A stretch of DNA of 64,000 bases from Methanosarcina horonobensis HB-1 = JCM 15518 (GTDB lineage Archaea; Halobacteriota; Methanosarcinia; Methanosarcinales; Methanosarcinaceae). Below, in pieces: positions 55,003-64,000 of this stretch. The position numbers were made by a program, and so were the translations under genes. Below the pieces are notes generated by a model, which was not told the origin of the DNA, searched no databases, and was given only the letters and a program-made list of their open reading frames with translations. Numbering within the stretch: position 1 is the first letter of the stretch; each line of letters begins with the position of its first letter. The stretch is taken from NCBI RefSeq assembly GCF_000970285.1, contig NZ_CP009516.1, positions 3,079,036 to 3,143,035 on the forward strand, read 5' to 3'.

Positions 55003-56610
55003 ATGTCTAAAAAGATCGTACTTATTGGACTGCTTGCCTTTTGTATCTTCTATGTCCTTTCAATGACTGCTTTTGCGGCCAGTGAAATTGAATGGGTAGA
55101 AAAAAAGGACGGAGCAAAACTTTATTGGGGGAACACAATAACAGTAGAAGGTTATGAAGTAAAAGCAGAAGATTTTAACGAAGACGGGATGGTTTTTGTC
55201 TCTATCTCAAAAGATGGAGAGAAATTGAAAACTTCCCCCCTTACAGCAGGGCTGGAATTTGAATATAACGATGAGATAAAGGTTTATGCCCAAAAAGTGG
55301 ACCCGAATTATGAGATTATCAAAAAAGACGGAAAGGAATTCAAGACCGGAAACTGGAATCCTTATGCCGAACTGGATATTCTTGTAAGGGGAAAGCCAAA
55401 TTTTGAGATAAATGTAGAAACTAAAAAAGATAAATATGATTCTAAATCAACAGGAGATAGCAGAATCGATGTAGCAATAAAAATTAAAAATAAGGGAGAA
55501 GCAAGGGCTGAAAATGTCGTGCTGACCGTCGATACTGCCGGGCTTGAGTTACTCACTGGAAAAACGAAGCATACGTATACAAAGATCCTTAAAGATGAAA
55601 CTACAGAGTACGTTAACCTCACATTGAAAGCGCCTACTCCGTGGGAAGACACGAATTTCAATATAACCGCAACAGCTACATGCCTGGATGTTAAAGGTAA
55701 TAAATACGAATTTGTAGGCTCAAAAAATATAACCGTTGAGAAGAAATGGGACCTTGTCATTTCAAGGAGTTTTCCAAGAGAGCGTCACATGGGAGAGCCT
55801 GTTTATGTTACAGTTACTGCCAGGAATAGAGGTATCTGCAATATAAACGATATCGTACTTAAAGACTCAATTATTTCCAATATGCACCTCCAGCAGGATA
55901 CAACGCTTGATAAGACTTTTTCTCTGGTATCCGGAGAGACAGCTGAGGATGTTTTTAAATATACTCTCATTCCAGAAAAGCCAGGGGAATTTACTTTCCC
56001 GGCAATTACAGCTACTTTCACCCTTCCTAACGGAGATGATGGAAGCATAACATCAAATAACTCGGAAAAAATAACAATTTACGGGCCTTATATTGAAGTT
56101 ACGAAAACCATTGACAAACAGCAGTTAGATCCTGGAGATAAACTGACCGTAACAGTTACTGCAAAAAACACCGGAAACGTTGATGCAAGTGTAACAGTAA
56201 CCGATACTGTGCCCTCCGAAGCTAAACTCATAAGTGGAGAAACAAGCTTTAAACAGGTGCTTGGAAGTAAAGGTGGCTCGAAAACCATCACTTACATAAT
56301 GCAGATGAATAAAGAAGGAGAAATCGAAATACCTGCCTGCAAGGCAAGTTTCCTCGACCTTGACAAATACTCGGGAGAGGTCTATTCGGAACCTCATACT
56401 GTCTATGTCGGAACGCCAATGACCCTTGAAGGAAGCAGTTCGCAGCCGGAAGGATCAACTGACTCCAATCAGGAGAAAAATGAACCTACGAGCCAGGCGA
56501 ATACAGGAGGCACGGAAGAGGATTACGGAGATACACCCGGATTTGGCTTCTTCTTGGCTGCAGCAGGCCTTCTGATGGGAGCAGGGTTCATAAGAAAGAG
56601 AAATATCTGA
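55003..56610 (+). CDS. Surface protein with CARDB/DUF11-like repeats and PGF-CTERM anchor
   Basis: 535 residues. The signal peptide (about 1-26) is followed by an S-layer-like N-terminal domain (IEWVEKKDGAKLYWGNTITVEGYEVKAEDF). Then come three Ig-like repeats of CARDB/DUF11 type (IKIKNKGEARAENVVLTVDTAG; VTVTARNRGICNINDIVLKD; VTVTAKNTGNVDASVTVTDTVPSEAKL). A Ser/Gln/Glu-rich stalk ends in TPGFGFFLAAAGLLMGAGFIRKR, a PGF-CTERM signal: PGF motif, hydrophobic helix, basic end, processed by archaeosortase A. It is therefore anchored in the cell envelope. Confidence 0.9.
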   Translation: MSKKIVLIGLLAFCIFYVLSMTAFAASEIEWVEKKDGAKLYWGNTITVEGYEVKAEDFNEDGMVFVSISKDGEKLKTSPLTAGLEFEYNDEIKVYAQKVDPNYEIIKKDGKEFKTGNWNPYAELDILVRGKPNFEINVETKKDKYDSKSTGDSRIDVAIKIKNKGEARAENVVLTVDTAGLELLTGKTKHTYTKILKDETTEYVNLTLKAPTPWEDTNFNITATATCLDVKGNKYEFVGSKNITVEKKWDLVISRSFPRERHMGEPVYVTVTARNRGICNINDIVLKDSIISNMHLQQDTTLDKTFSLVSGETAEDVFKYTLIPEKPGEFTFPAITATFTLPNGDDGSITSNNSEKITIYGPYIEVTKTIDKQQLDPGDKLTVTVTAKNTGNVDASVTVTDTVPSEAKLISGETSFKQVLGSKGGSKTITYIMQMNKEGEIEIPACKASFLDLDKYSGEVYSEPHTVYVGTPMTLEGSSSQPEGSTDSNQEKNEPTSQANTGGTEEDYGDTPGFGFFLAAAGLLMGAGFIRKRNI

Positions 56611-56633
56611 AAAACTAAAATTAAGTTTTGCTA

Positions 56634-56670
56634 GGATTCTTTCGGGATTTCCGGAGAATCCGCTTTTTTT
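56634..56670 (+). terminator. Terminator after the surface-protein gene
   Basis: GGATTCT / AGAATCC stem (7 bp, 14-base loop) followed by GC and seven T, 24 bases after the stop. Confidence 0.65.
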
Positions 56671-56983
56671 ATCTGAGTTCTGGTACCCAGAGTGCCAGAT
56701 ATTTCATTGTTAAATATTTCTAACCCATATAACATCGTTAGCAGTACCGGACCATTTTCCTGTCACGTTCGACAAAGAAGAGCGGCCCTTCCTGAAAGAA
56801 GCAATAAAGAAGGAAAGACTCGCAATACTTATTTTATTTGAAGTTACAGTTCTGTTAAGTATGTAGAGGAAAATAGAGTATTCTGTTTTCGGATGCCTGG
56901 AAACAATATCAACTGATTAATAAGGAAACACCACAAATTAGAATAATATAAAAAAATTGGCAGTCTGAAAAAGGAATTAAATC
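56671..56983. other. Noncoding region
   Basis: No gene seen; contains the DHH gene promoter, probably the AATAATATAAAAAAATT stretch about 30 bases before the start. Confidence 0.35.
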
Positions 56984-57994
56984 ATGAAAGGACTTCAGAA
57001 CCAGCTCAAAGCAAAAACCCTGATCCTTACTCACGGAGACTCTGACGGGATATGTTCGGGAGCACTTGCAAAAAGCGCTTTTCCTGATGCGTATGTATAC
57101 TTTACAAGCCCTGTCAACCTTCTTGATAAACTAAGTTTTATAGAAGACGTTGAAACTCTCATTATCTGCGATATTGCAATCGAGGAAAGGCACTGTTCTG
57201 AACTCTACTCCGCACTTAAAGGACTTGCGGAAGAATGCAGCCTCTACTACATAGATCATCATCCTCTTCCGGAAAACTGCGGAAAAGAAGAATGGTTTTA
57301 CCACGATACGGGAGTATGTTCCTCAGAACTGACCTGCAGGGTCTTTGAAGATCTTCTGAGCGAGGAAATGAAAAGAGTTGCAATCTACGGGGCCATAGGT
57401 GATTTCTGCGATAATACTCCCTGTATAAAGAAATGGGTAAGAGACTGGGACAAAAGAAGCCTTTATTTCCAGGCTGGAACCCTGATCCAGGCAATAATCC
57501 AGAAAGGAAAAGAATATGAGTTTAAAAGAACTTTGCTTGAGCCCCTCTCAAAAGACGTAATTCCTTCAAACATTCCCGATTTACTCGAGCTTGCCAGAGA
57601 AGCTGCAATCAACGAAGAGAAAATCCGGCTTTATGTAAAAGAACACGTTAAAGTCCTTAAAAACAGCGCGTATATTGTGAATACGAATAATTCAATTTCG
57701 AAAGCAGCAATCTATGCAGCCTCCTATGGCCAGAAGGAAGTCGGAATTGCAGCCGAATACCGGGAGAGAAAAGGAGTGTACGATCTCAGCATACGTTCCC
57801 GAGGAAAAATAGATATAAATCGCATCCTTCGCTCGGTTGCTCCCAAGTTTGGAGGAAGCGGAGGCGGGCATCTTCTTGCAGCAGGAGCGCGCATTCCCGA
57901 AGAATCACTGGAGGTTTTTCTCCGAGCTTTTGATAAAAAGCTCGGGGAAGCAAACGAGGTAAAACAAAATGAAAACCAGCAAAACTGCAGCTGA
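56984..57994 (+). CDS. DHH-family phosphoesterase (RecJ-like)
   Basis: 336 residues. DHH motifs: THGDSDGICSG (I), IICDIAIEE (II), YYIDHHPLPEN (III, the family signature), YGAIGDFCDN (IV); C-terminal DHHA1 domain with GGSGGGHLLAAGARIP. Acts as a nuclease or on small phosphodiesters; archaeal RecJ-like proteins join the replisome, but this one is shorter than the GINS-associated nuclease. It overlaps engB by 26 bases, so the two are co-translated. Confidence 0.9.
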   Translation: MKGLQNQLKAKTLILTHGDSDGICSGALAKSAFPDAYVYFTSPVNLLDKLSFIEDVETLIICDIAIEERHCSELYSALKGLAEECSLYYIDHHPLPENCGKEEWFYHDTGVCSSELTCRVFEDLLSEEMKRVAIYGAIGDFCDNTPCIKKWVRDWDKRSLYFQAGTLIQAIIQKGKEYEFKRTLLEPLSKDVIPSNIPDLLELAREAAINEEKIRLYVKEHVKVLKNSAYIVNTNNSISKAAIYAASYGQKEVGIAAEYRERKGVYDLSIRSRGKIDINRILRSVAPKFGGSGGGHLLAAGARIPEESLEVFLRAFDKKLGEANEVKQNENQQNCS

Positions 57995-58598
57995 AAGTGG
58001 TATAAATCTCGAGATTATCTTTGTAGGACGTTCGAATGTGGGCAAGTCTTCCCTCCTGAAAGAGCTTTTCGGGGCAAAGGTAAGGATTGGAAAACGTCCA
58101 GGAGTCACACTGCGCCCTACGCATGCACAGGTCTCGGATCTGCTCATCACCGACATGCCCGGATTCGGTTTCATGAGCGGGGTGAAGGACAGGAAGCAGG
58201 ATATCGTAAAAGATAAAACCGTACACTATATCGAAGACAATGCAGAGAGGATAAAAATAGGTGTCCTTGTAATAGACGGACCAGCCTTTCCAGAAATAGT
58301 TGACAGATGGGACTCAAGGGATCAGATTCCTATCGACGTTGAGATGTTTGATTTCCTGAGAGAAATCGGTATCGATACAATTGTTGCTGCAAACAAGATG
58401 GACAGGATCAAAGAAAACGAGTCTGATCCTCTCCTTGATGAAGTTTCTGCCCGCCTGGGACTTGAGCCTCCCTGGCAGAACTGGAAACACCTGATCGCTC
58501 CTATTAGCGCCAAGAAAGGAGATCTTAAATCTTTAAAGGGACTTCTCCGGGACAGGTTGCATGAAATGAAAAGGGACGACCTGTTCAAGTATATTTGA
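57969..58598 (+). CDS. engB: EngB-type GTP-binding protein
   Basis: 209 residues. G1 GRSNVGKSS, G2 threonine in PGVTLRP, G3 DMPGFG, G4 NKMD, G5 PISAKKGD. In bacteria EngB (YihA) acts in large-subunit assembly; archaeal members are presumed similar. GAGG lies 8 bases before the ATG. It overlaps the DHH gene. Confidence 0.92.
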   Translation: MKTSKTAAESGINLEIIFVGRSNVGKSSLLKELFGAKVRIGKRPGVTLRPTHAQVSDLLITDMPGFGFMSGVKDRKQDIVKDKTVHYIEDNAERIKIGVLVIDGPAFPEIVDRWDSRDQIPIDVEMFDFLREIGIDTIVAANKMDRIKENESDPLLDEVSARLGLEPPWQNWKHLIAPISAKKGDLKSLKGLLRDRLHEMKRDDLFKYI

Positions 58599-58698
58599 TT
58601 TCTATCCCGGACTTATCTTAAACAGGCAATAAATAGGCAATTTTTTATTTATAGTTCAATTCTTTTCAAAAAACATGTAGAACCAGAAAGTATCTGAT

Positions 58699-60405
58699 TT
58701 ACAGCCTTTTCAGCTGCTGACTGTATACGCGCCCAATCCTCTGTATCGTGTCTGCTTCTTCGGGATCTTTATCATCCCGGATGCGGATGAAACGGGGAAA
58801 ACGCAGGGAAAAACCCGAGTCGTAGTTGGGACTTTTCTGGATTTCTTCAAAAGCGATTTCAAGAACAACTTTTGGCCTTATGGCAAATACTCCTCCGGCT
58901 TCTCCGCCTTCCATTAACCCTGAGAGTATTTCTGTAAGTTCCTTAAGCTGTTCATCAGTAAGCCCTGTGCCGACCTTACCTACCTGCAGGAAGCGAGAAG
59001 TCTCAGGGTCATAGCAGGCAACAGTATAAGAACCTATAAGGTTTGCCCTGCGCCCGAATCCCCATTCGGCCCCTACAATTACAAGGTCAAGGGTATCCAT
59101 AAGGGGTTTTTTCTTGAGCCAATTTTTGCCTCGCTTGCCAGGAGAATAAACGGAAGTCGGGTTTTTGACCATAACTCCTTCGTGTCCTGCCTTTAATGCT
59201 TCCCTGTAGATCTTTTCCACAAGCTCAAGATCTCCGGTTATCACCTGCTTATCCACGCAAATTGACTTTGAATCCTCAACAGAGCTCTCCACACACGACT
59301 CAAGTGCCTTTCTTCGTTCAAGAAGGGGGAGATCTATCAGTGTTTTACCGTTGAGATACATTATGTCAAAAAGGTTGAGCTGGATGGGAATTCCGAGTAC
59401 TTTTTCCTTGACATCGTACTTGCGCCTGAAACGCTTAAGAATTTCCTGAAATGCCCTCGGCTTTCCATCTTCGTCTACAGCCACAGCTTCTCCATCAAGA
59501 ATTGCAGATTCAGCCTTTATATGCTTACGGACTATTTCAACGATGTCAGGAAGGGAATTAGTAACGTTTTCGAGCTTTCGTGAAAAAAGAGAAACCGAAT
59601 CTCCGTTCTTGTGGATCTGGACTCTTGCCCCATCGAATTTCCACTCAATTGCAGCCTCCTTCATGTCCCTGATATCAGCATCTATATCAGGGCTGATCTG
59701 CGAAAGCATCATCTTGATCGGGCGGTTAATTTCGATTCCGAGACTCTCGAGAGCTTCTATCCCGCCTTTTTTAGCAGCCGCAGCTACTATCCCAAGATCA
59801 TTTGTAACCATGAAGGAATGTTCCACAATCTCTGCAGGGACTAAAAAGGCCTTTGCAATAGCGTCCCTGACAACTCCTTCCCCTACACCAATTCGGAGTT
59901 CTTCGAGTGCAAGCCTGGAAATATATTTGGCTTCCCTCGGGGTTGATGAAGTAAACAGAAACTGGAGGTTTTTGACCTTGACATCCTGCGAACCTTTTCC
60001 CGAAGCCTCGGATGCTGTCTTGAAACGCCTGTAAACCTCTGTTATTGAGAGCTCGGACTGTTCCTCAAGAAAAGAAGAAAATGTCACCTGATTCTTCCTT
60101 TTCTCTTTCAGAATAAGGAGCGCCGTATCCCCGATGTCTCCGGTGGTTCGAATGAGGGACTCTATACTATGTATAGACATGCCTGAAGCTTTTGAAAGAG
60201 AAACATAAAGCAGGCTTGTGCCAATCCCAAGTTGCTGTCCACTCCAGGCAGGAAAAACCTCACTCATAATAAAATGAGTGGCAAGAGGCAGCTCTTCAAC
60301 GTCAACCTTTTTGAGAAGGTCAGCAACCTTATTTGTGGTTTCTATAGTGCTCGATGTTTTTTCAATTGCCTGGCATGTTTCCGCAAATTCCCTGAAACTT
60401 GTCAT
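58699..60405 (-). CDS. lig: ATP-dependent DNA ligase
   Basis: About 568 residues from ATG 60405, which gives the common [12 protein letters not shown] start; an in-frame GTG at 60414 adds three. An N-terminal DNA-binding domain, then the adenylation domain with Lys256 in [12 protein letters not shown], later [20 protein letters not shown] and [12 protein letters not shown], and an OB domain near the end. It seals nicks in replication and repair. Confidence 0.95.
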   Translation of the reverse strand: MTSFREFAETCQAIEKTSSTIETTNKVADLLKKVDVEELPLATHFIMSEVFPAWSGQQLGIGTSLLYVSLSKASGMSIHSIESLIRTTGDIGDTALLILKEKRKNQVTFSSFLEEQSELSITEVYRRFKTASEASGKGSQDVKVKNLQFLFTSSTPREAKYISRLALEELRIGVGEGVVRDAIAKAFLVPAEIVEHSFMVTNDLGIVAAAAKKGGIEALESLGIEINRPIKMMLSQISPDIDADIRDMKEAAIEWKFDGARVQIHKNGDSVSLFSRKLENVTNSLPDIVEIVRKHIKAESAILDGEAVAVDEDGKPRAFQEILKRFRRKYDVKEKVLGIPIQLNLFDIMYLNGKTLIDLPLLERRKALESCVESSVEDSKSICVDKQVITGDLELVEKIYREALKAGHEGVMVKNPTSVYSPGKRGKNWLKKKPLMDTLDLVIVGAEWGFGRRANLIGSYTVACYDPETSRFLQVGKVGTGLTDEQLKELTEILSGLMEGGEAGGVFAIRPKVVLEIAFEEIQKSPNYDSGFSLRFPRFIRIRDDKDPEEADTIQRIGRVYSQQLKRL

Positions 60406-60489
60406 GGTCCACACAGCCTTTTTTATTTTTGTTTTTCTTATTTGGATTAGTTAAGGCCAATATTTCCAGCAATCCAATGTTTCCAGCAG

Positions 60490-61488
60490 TTACTGACTTC
60501 CGTAAACTGCAATCAGGTCGCTGAGAATTGCACTTGCTGTTTCTATCGGGCCTGCACCCTTTCCCGTGACTGTAATTTCTCCCGCAAGCTCGGTATCTAT
60601 AGAAGCCACATTAAGAGTGCCTCTTACGTCAAGGGGATGATTGATAGGCACAAGCCTTGGTGCAACATGGATCCTTTCCCTGCTGACCTCTCCTATGAGC
60701 TTGATCACATGCCCTCTTTCATAAGCCATTTCCAGGGCTTCAGGCGTAATTTTCGTAATTCCTGTGACTTCAACATCCCTGTATGTAACATCAAGTCCGA
60801 AGATCGCATTGGCAAGAATTACCAGCTTGCAGGCAGTATCAATTCCGTCCACATCATAAGTAGGATCGGTTTCTGCGATTCCAAGTTCCATGGATTCGGC
60901 GAGAATATCTTTATAACTTGCCCTTTCTTCAAGCATCCTGGTAAGAATATAGTTACATGTCCCATTTAGAATTCCTTTGATGCTTTTAAGCCTGTTTCCT
61001 GCAAGAACTTCATTTGCCAGATTAATAACGGGCATGGAGCCGCCTACCGTAGCTTCGAATCTGAAACTCGATCCGGCAGCTTTTGCAGCTTCCATCAGTT
61101 CTCTATACTTAAGGGTCAGTGGGCCTTTATTGGAGGTAATGACATCTTTACCTGTCTCGAAGGCTGCAAGCATATTCTGAAGTCCTGCTCCTCCGGTAAC
61201 AATATTTGTAGGAGTGGTTTCTATTACAAGTTCGTGGTCTACTGACTTTATAACTTCGACACCTGTAAATTTTTCTATTGCAACCGTACCCTTCATTCTT
61301 TTGCGGGCAAGACAGTCGGCAAGATCCACACCTTCTGGATTGACAGTAGCACCTCTGGAGTCCACAATAGCGACCACCAGGATTTCCAGCCCGATACTTT
61401 CCAGATACTCTTTTTTCATAAGGAGTACTTCAGCTACACCCTGTCCGATTGCACCAAATCCTAAAATAGAACAGCGCACTGTTTTCAT
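60490..61488 (-). CDS. hom: Homoserine dehydrogenase
   Basis: 332 residues. NAD(P) motif [15 protein letters not shown]; signature [11 protein letters not shown]; catalytic region [20 protein letters not shown]. It makes homoserine from aspartate semialdehyde for Thr and Met. It lacks its own ACT domain; the gene directly upstream (21 bases) encodes a separate ACT protein that may provide allosteric control. Confidence 0.95.
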   Translation of the reverse strand: MKTVRCSILGFGAIGQGVAEVLLMKKEYLESIGLEILVVAIVDSRGATVNPEGVDLADCLARKRMKGTVAIEKFTGVEVIKSVDHELVIETTPTNIVTGGAGLQNMLAAFETGKDVITSNKGPLTLKYRELMEAAKAAGSSFRFEATVGGSMPVINLANEVLAGNRLKSIKGILNGTCNYILTRMLEERASYKDILAESMELGIAETDPTYDVDGIDTACKLVILANAIFGLDVTYRDVEVTGITKITPEALEMAYERGHVIKLIGEVSRERIHVAPRLVPINHPLDVRGTLNVASIDTELAGEITVTGKGAGPIETASAILSDLIAVYGSQ

Positions 61489-61509
61489 GTTTTCAAATCT
61501 CCTTGTTTT

Positions 61510-62013
61510 TCAGGCCTGGATGTCTATTGGAAGCACCATCAGCAAATCTTTCTTTGCCGAGACTTTTTTCAAAATATCAAGTGCCTTTTGCAAATCTTCT
61601 TTACCTACAGCGTCGATCCTGATCAAGGCCGAAGAAAGCAAATTAATGCCCGGCATGGATAGCGAGAGATCCATAACTTCTGCAAACCCGGTCTTGTCAA
61701 TCTCATCAATCGTATCCTGGATCCCTGTATGGACCACATGCCCTATAAGAACCACATTTATGCTTTCTCTGAAACGATGTTCTCCAACCCTTACAACTCT
61801 TATCCCATTTTCCTCAAGCTTTGCTTTTATTGCACCTATGCTCTCAGGTTTTGTCTCAAGTACAAGCTGTACAGGTACCGTTTTTCTGGGGGTTCTTTTC
61901 TGGTGGTGGTGTAAAACCGTTATCAGGTTAGCTTTGAATTCCGAAAGAGGCTGGAGGGCTAAAAGCATCTGCCCGGGCACGTCTTTTAATTCAATGTCCA
62001 TGGAAACTCGCAT
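61510..62013 (-). CDS. ACT-domain regulatory protein
   Basis: About 167 residues; start at 62013 because GAGGG sits six bases upstream, rather than 62025. MRVSMDIELKDVPGQMLLALQPL opens the first ACT fold, and a second half (INLLSSALIRIDAVGKEDLQKAL) suggests two ligand-binding units. It precedes hom in one operon, so it probably senses an amino acid end product such as threonine. That is inference from context. Confidence 0.85.
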   Translation of the reverse strand: MRVSMDIELKDVPGQMLLALQPLSEFKANLITVLHHHQKRTPRKTVPVQLVLETKPESIGAIKAKLEENGIRVVRVGEHRFRESINVVLIGHVVHTGIQDTIDEIDKTGFAEVMDLSLSMPGINLLSSALIRIDAVGKEDLQKALDILKKVSAKKDLLMVLPIDIQA

Positions 62014-62025
62014 AGTGTCCCTCAT

Positions 62026-62343
62026 GCAATTTATAATAATCCAAGTTTATAATCCAAGTACGTCAAACAATGGATATCGATTTTAATGAATTTGTAATAT
62101 TTTATATTCAGTAACTTAATCCGGTCAATTGCGTAAAGGTAGTTCTGGTATAACTAAATTAAATGACATTGGGAATATCATGTGCCAGATCTTTTAAATT
62201 TTTGTTAACCTTTCCTGCTGTTTAGTAGATGAGTTCAGTTATATAGTTTGTCATTTACGGTTTTTCAAAAGAGGTTAAAGTATTCTTTCTTCAAAATTAT
62301 ATTTTCTTCTAAAAACTACTTTCTCTTCTAATAGACTTTCTCC
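62026..62343. other. Noncoding region
   Basis: AT-rich, no gene seen; should hold the promoter of the ACT-hom operon, while the regulator's 3' end follows at 62344. Confidence 0.35.
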
Positions 62344-63420
62344 TTACCCATTCCTCTCATTAAATCCTGTCTGTTTGAGGACCTCTTCATCGGGAATTCG
62401 GATAATATTTCCTCTGCCCCTTTTGAACTTTTCAACCAATCCACGTTCTTCGAGATCCGAAAGCATAAGACTTACTTTAGACTCTGAATAAGGAGACTTC
62501 TTTCGGAGTTCTCTCTGGGTAATTCGATTTCCATTAGCTCGGATCAGATTCATTATCTCTTTCAGATCGTCAGGTAGACTTGCTTCCGGACTTTCTGGAC
62601 CTTCGAGGCTCAATGAATCAGGTATCTCTTCAGACAGGGAATTAACGAACATTTTTGAGTCTTCTGGCAACTTCACTTCTTGTTGCACAGCTGTTTCTGT
62701 CTCAGAGGTATCTCCTCCTACAATATGAGATGCATGAGGCTCATAGTTTGTCTTGTGAACTTCCTCAATTGAACCGGCTTCACCGAGCTCTGCATATCCC
62801 GATATTTTTGCTCCTGCGGTGAAATTTTCAGGTTTTGATGTATCTGGCTCTGATGTGTTTGATTTTGATGAATTAAGACTTTGAGCTTCTCTCGGAGAAC
62901 CTGATACCTTTTCAGGAGGGTTTCTTTTTTCCTTTTTTACCAGATAACCAGCAAGAAGCAGGATACAAACTGCAAGTAAAGCAAAAGTTAAGACCGTATT
63001 TTGTGAACTTACTTGAGATTGAGTTTCCGTTTCCTCAAAATCCAGATCGACATTTTCGAAATCTTCCTGATAAAGAAGATCTTCCTGATAAGTAGGGAAA
63101 AGGAGAAGATCACGGACATATTCCCCTTCATCGGCGGAAACTATAACTTCTTCTTCAGTTGTATAAACTATAGTATTCTCTTCAAAATAATTGGCAGTTA
63201 TCAGATAAGTTCCCGGAGTAAGATTAAAAGAATATTCGGCATCCGTTGCAACATAAGACTGCTCCGGAGTAGAGTTAATCTCAACTATTGAGTTTTTGAG
63301 AGGTTCAAAACTATACCACTCATATACGGTCCCGTGAATCGTCGCCGCAAGTGCATTTCCCTGAACACAAATCAGGAAAATGAATACACAGGCGATCTTG
63401 CAGAGCTTTCTAAAATTCAC
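62344..63420 (-). CDS. Membrane-anchored winged-helix regulator with extracellular sensor domain
   Basis: 358 residues. Signal peptide (about 1-25), an extracellular carboxypeptidase-regulatory-like beta domain (IHGTVYEWYSFEPLKNSIVEINS through GTYLITANYF), a membrane helix at about 144-162 (LTFALLAVCILLLAGYLV), a long Ser/Glu-rich linker, and a C-terminal winged helix (LPDDLKEIMNLIRANGNRITQRELRK through IIRIPDEE). One-piece transmembrane regulators of this design are common in Methanosarcina. The signal and targets are unknown. Confidence 0.85.
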   Translation of the reverse strand: MNFRKLCKIACVFIFLICVQGNALAATIHGTVYEWYSFEPLKNSIVEINSTPEQSYVATDAEYSFNLTPGTYLITANYFEENTIVYTTEEEVIVSADEGEYVRDLLLFPTYQEDLLYQEDFENVDLDFEETETQSQVSSQNTVLTFALLAVCILLLAGYLVKKEKRNPPEKVSGSPREAQSLNSSKSNTSEPDTSKPENFTAGAKISGYAELGEAGSIEEVHKTNYEPHASHIVGGDTSETETAVQQEVKLPEDSKMFVNSLSEEIPDSLSLEGPESPEASLPDDLKEIMNLIRANGNRITQRELRKKSPYSESKVSLMLSDLEERGLVEKFKRGRGNIIRIPDEEVLKQTGFNERNG

Positions 63421-63635
63421 AAAGCTTTAAATGGGTTTTTAGCATAAATCCTTTACTTTTCCTCAGCAGAAGTTCAAAATCACTGAAGGCAAATTAAAGT
63501 TTTATCAAGAAAATAAAGACCCAATCAAGTTTGGAAGTACGTATATTGTTACTAATTAGTTTTATTCCGAAAAGTATACTTATATCCCCCTATTCCTTTA
63601 TGACAGTATTATAGCTTGCCAAAGGAGGCAGTCAG

Positions 63636-64000
63636 ATGAAAAAATTAGGAGCTGTTCAATATCTGGCTTACGTCACATTTATATTAATTATATTCAGTAT
63701 ACTGTCTGGAGAAGCATTTGCTACTAGCTCTTTATCGAAGAATGAAAATGGAAATCAGTATGCAGATGAAAGCATTGTTGATACCGAAAATTATGAGAAA
63801 GACAGTTCAGAAGATACTAATAATGTTACTGAGAATTATAGTTATAAAAACTTACAGGGAGAAGACAGAACAAGAATACAGGATAAGGATAAGTTTTCTG
63901 CATATAAATCAGAAAAAAAGCAGATACAGGAAGCTCTCCAGTTACAGAAGAGTAAGTATAGGGAAATAAAAGAGGATTTTCTTAAAATAAGGAATCAAAT
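63636..64000 (+). CDS. Secreted protein, 5' part only
   Basis: Frame runs from ATG 63636 to the window edge without a stop (121 codons). AAAGGAGG precedes the start. A hydrophobic segment (about 8-30, ending EAFA) is a signal peptide, followed by an Asn/Glu/Lys-rich, probably extracellular and partly coiled region. The family cannot be judged from this part. Confidence 0.7.
   Translation, partial: MKKLGAVQYLAYVTFILIIFSILSGEAFATSSLSKNENGNQYADESIVDTENYEKDSSEDTNNVTENYSYKNLQGEDRTRIQDKDKFSAYKSEKKQIQEALQLQKSKYREIKEDFLKIRNQ

Noticed and set aside
61214-62086. 290-codon plus-strand frame
   Set aside because: Antisense to hom and the ACT protein, both with clear motifs.
1-64000. tRNA, rRNA and CRISPR arrays
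   Set aside because: No T-loop/acceptor pattern or regularly spaced long repeats were found by eye; a tRNAscan and a CRISPR finder run would settle it.

Overview
The window is almost certainly from a Methanosarcina chromosome (genus-level inference). Evidence: an exported gamma-class (Cam-type) carbonic anhydrase, archaeal type II GAPDH, Rio2, an archaeal beta-CASP nuclease, a DUF460 protein, a PGF-CTERM surface protein, long AT-rich intergenic stretches, TATA-box promoters, and ribosome sites matching the archaeal 16S tail (GGAGG, GGTGAT). I found no tRNA, rRNA or CRISPR array.

Layout. 1-9.4 kb holds central carbon genes, mostly on the minus strand: PEP synthase (3' end outside the window), phosphoglucosamine/phosphomannomutase, GAPDH, phosphoglycerate kinase, an unusual FAD oxidoreductase, and a GH130-like protein on the plus strand. 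About 9.5-26.1 kb is a compositionally distinct, AT-rich block with every gene on the plus strand. I interpret it as an integrated tailless virus. 26.1-64 kb is chromosome again: carbonic anhydrase, a beta-propeller surface protein, NAD salvage, a PLP lyase, DJ-1/PfpI, Rio2, a large sensor kinase, DUF460, a cobalt/nickel ECF transporter locus (cbiQ-cbiO, cbiM and a PDGLE protein), DUF2148, a broken beta-helix gene, an RNA-processing nuclease, a giant TPR protein, HD and NIF3 proteins, a surface protein, DHH phosphoesterase, EngB, DNA ligase, homoserine dehydrogenase with a partner ACT protein, a membrane-anchored regulator and a partial secreted protein.

The provirus is the most interesting part. 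It encodes two different tyrosine recombinases, a HerA/FtsK-type packaging ATPase whose C-terminus is a glycine-rich membrane segment, a small beta-rich protein that is a good candidate for a jelly-roll capsid protein, two glycine/alanine-rich membrane proteins (one ending in poly-serine), a beta-rich protein and a fibre with a phage-like receptor-binding tip, a glycosyltransferase, an AbrB-like regulator and a D5/SF3 primase-helicase. No terminase, portal or tail gene is visible. A perfect hairpin with a T tract at 21895 separates the structural block from the replication block. ATGTTAA motifs are concentrated in two noncoding segments, one of which could be the replication origin.

Other points of note: four copies of a 21-bp palindrome lie upstream of cbiM and cbiQ and look like operators for the metal transporter. 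cbiO has a one-base frameshift that removes a conserved tail. A beta-helix gene is broken at two homopolymer runs. The FAD oxidoreductase lacks one redox cysteine and about 50 internal residues. The expected start codon of the mutase gene appears to read ATA.
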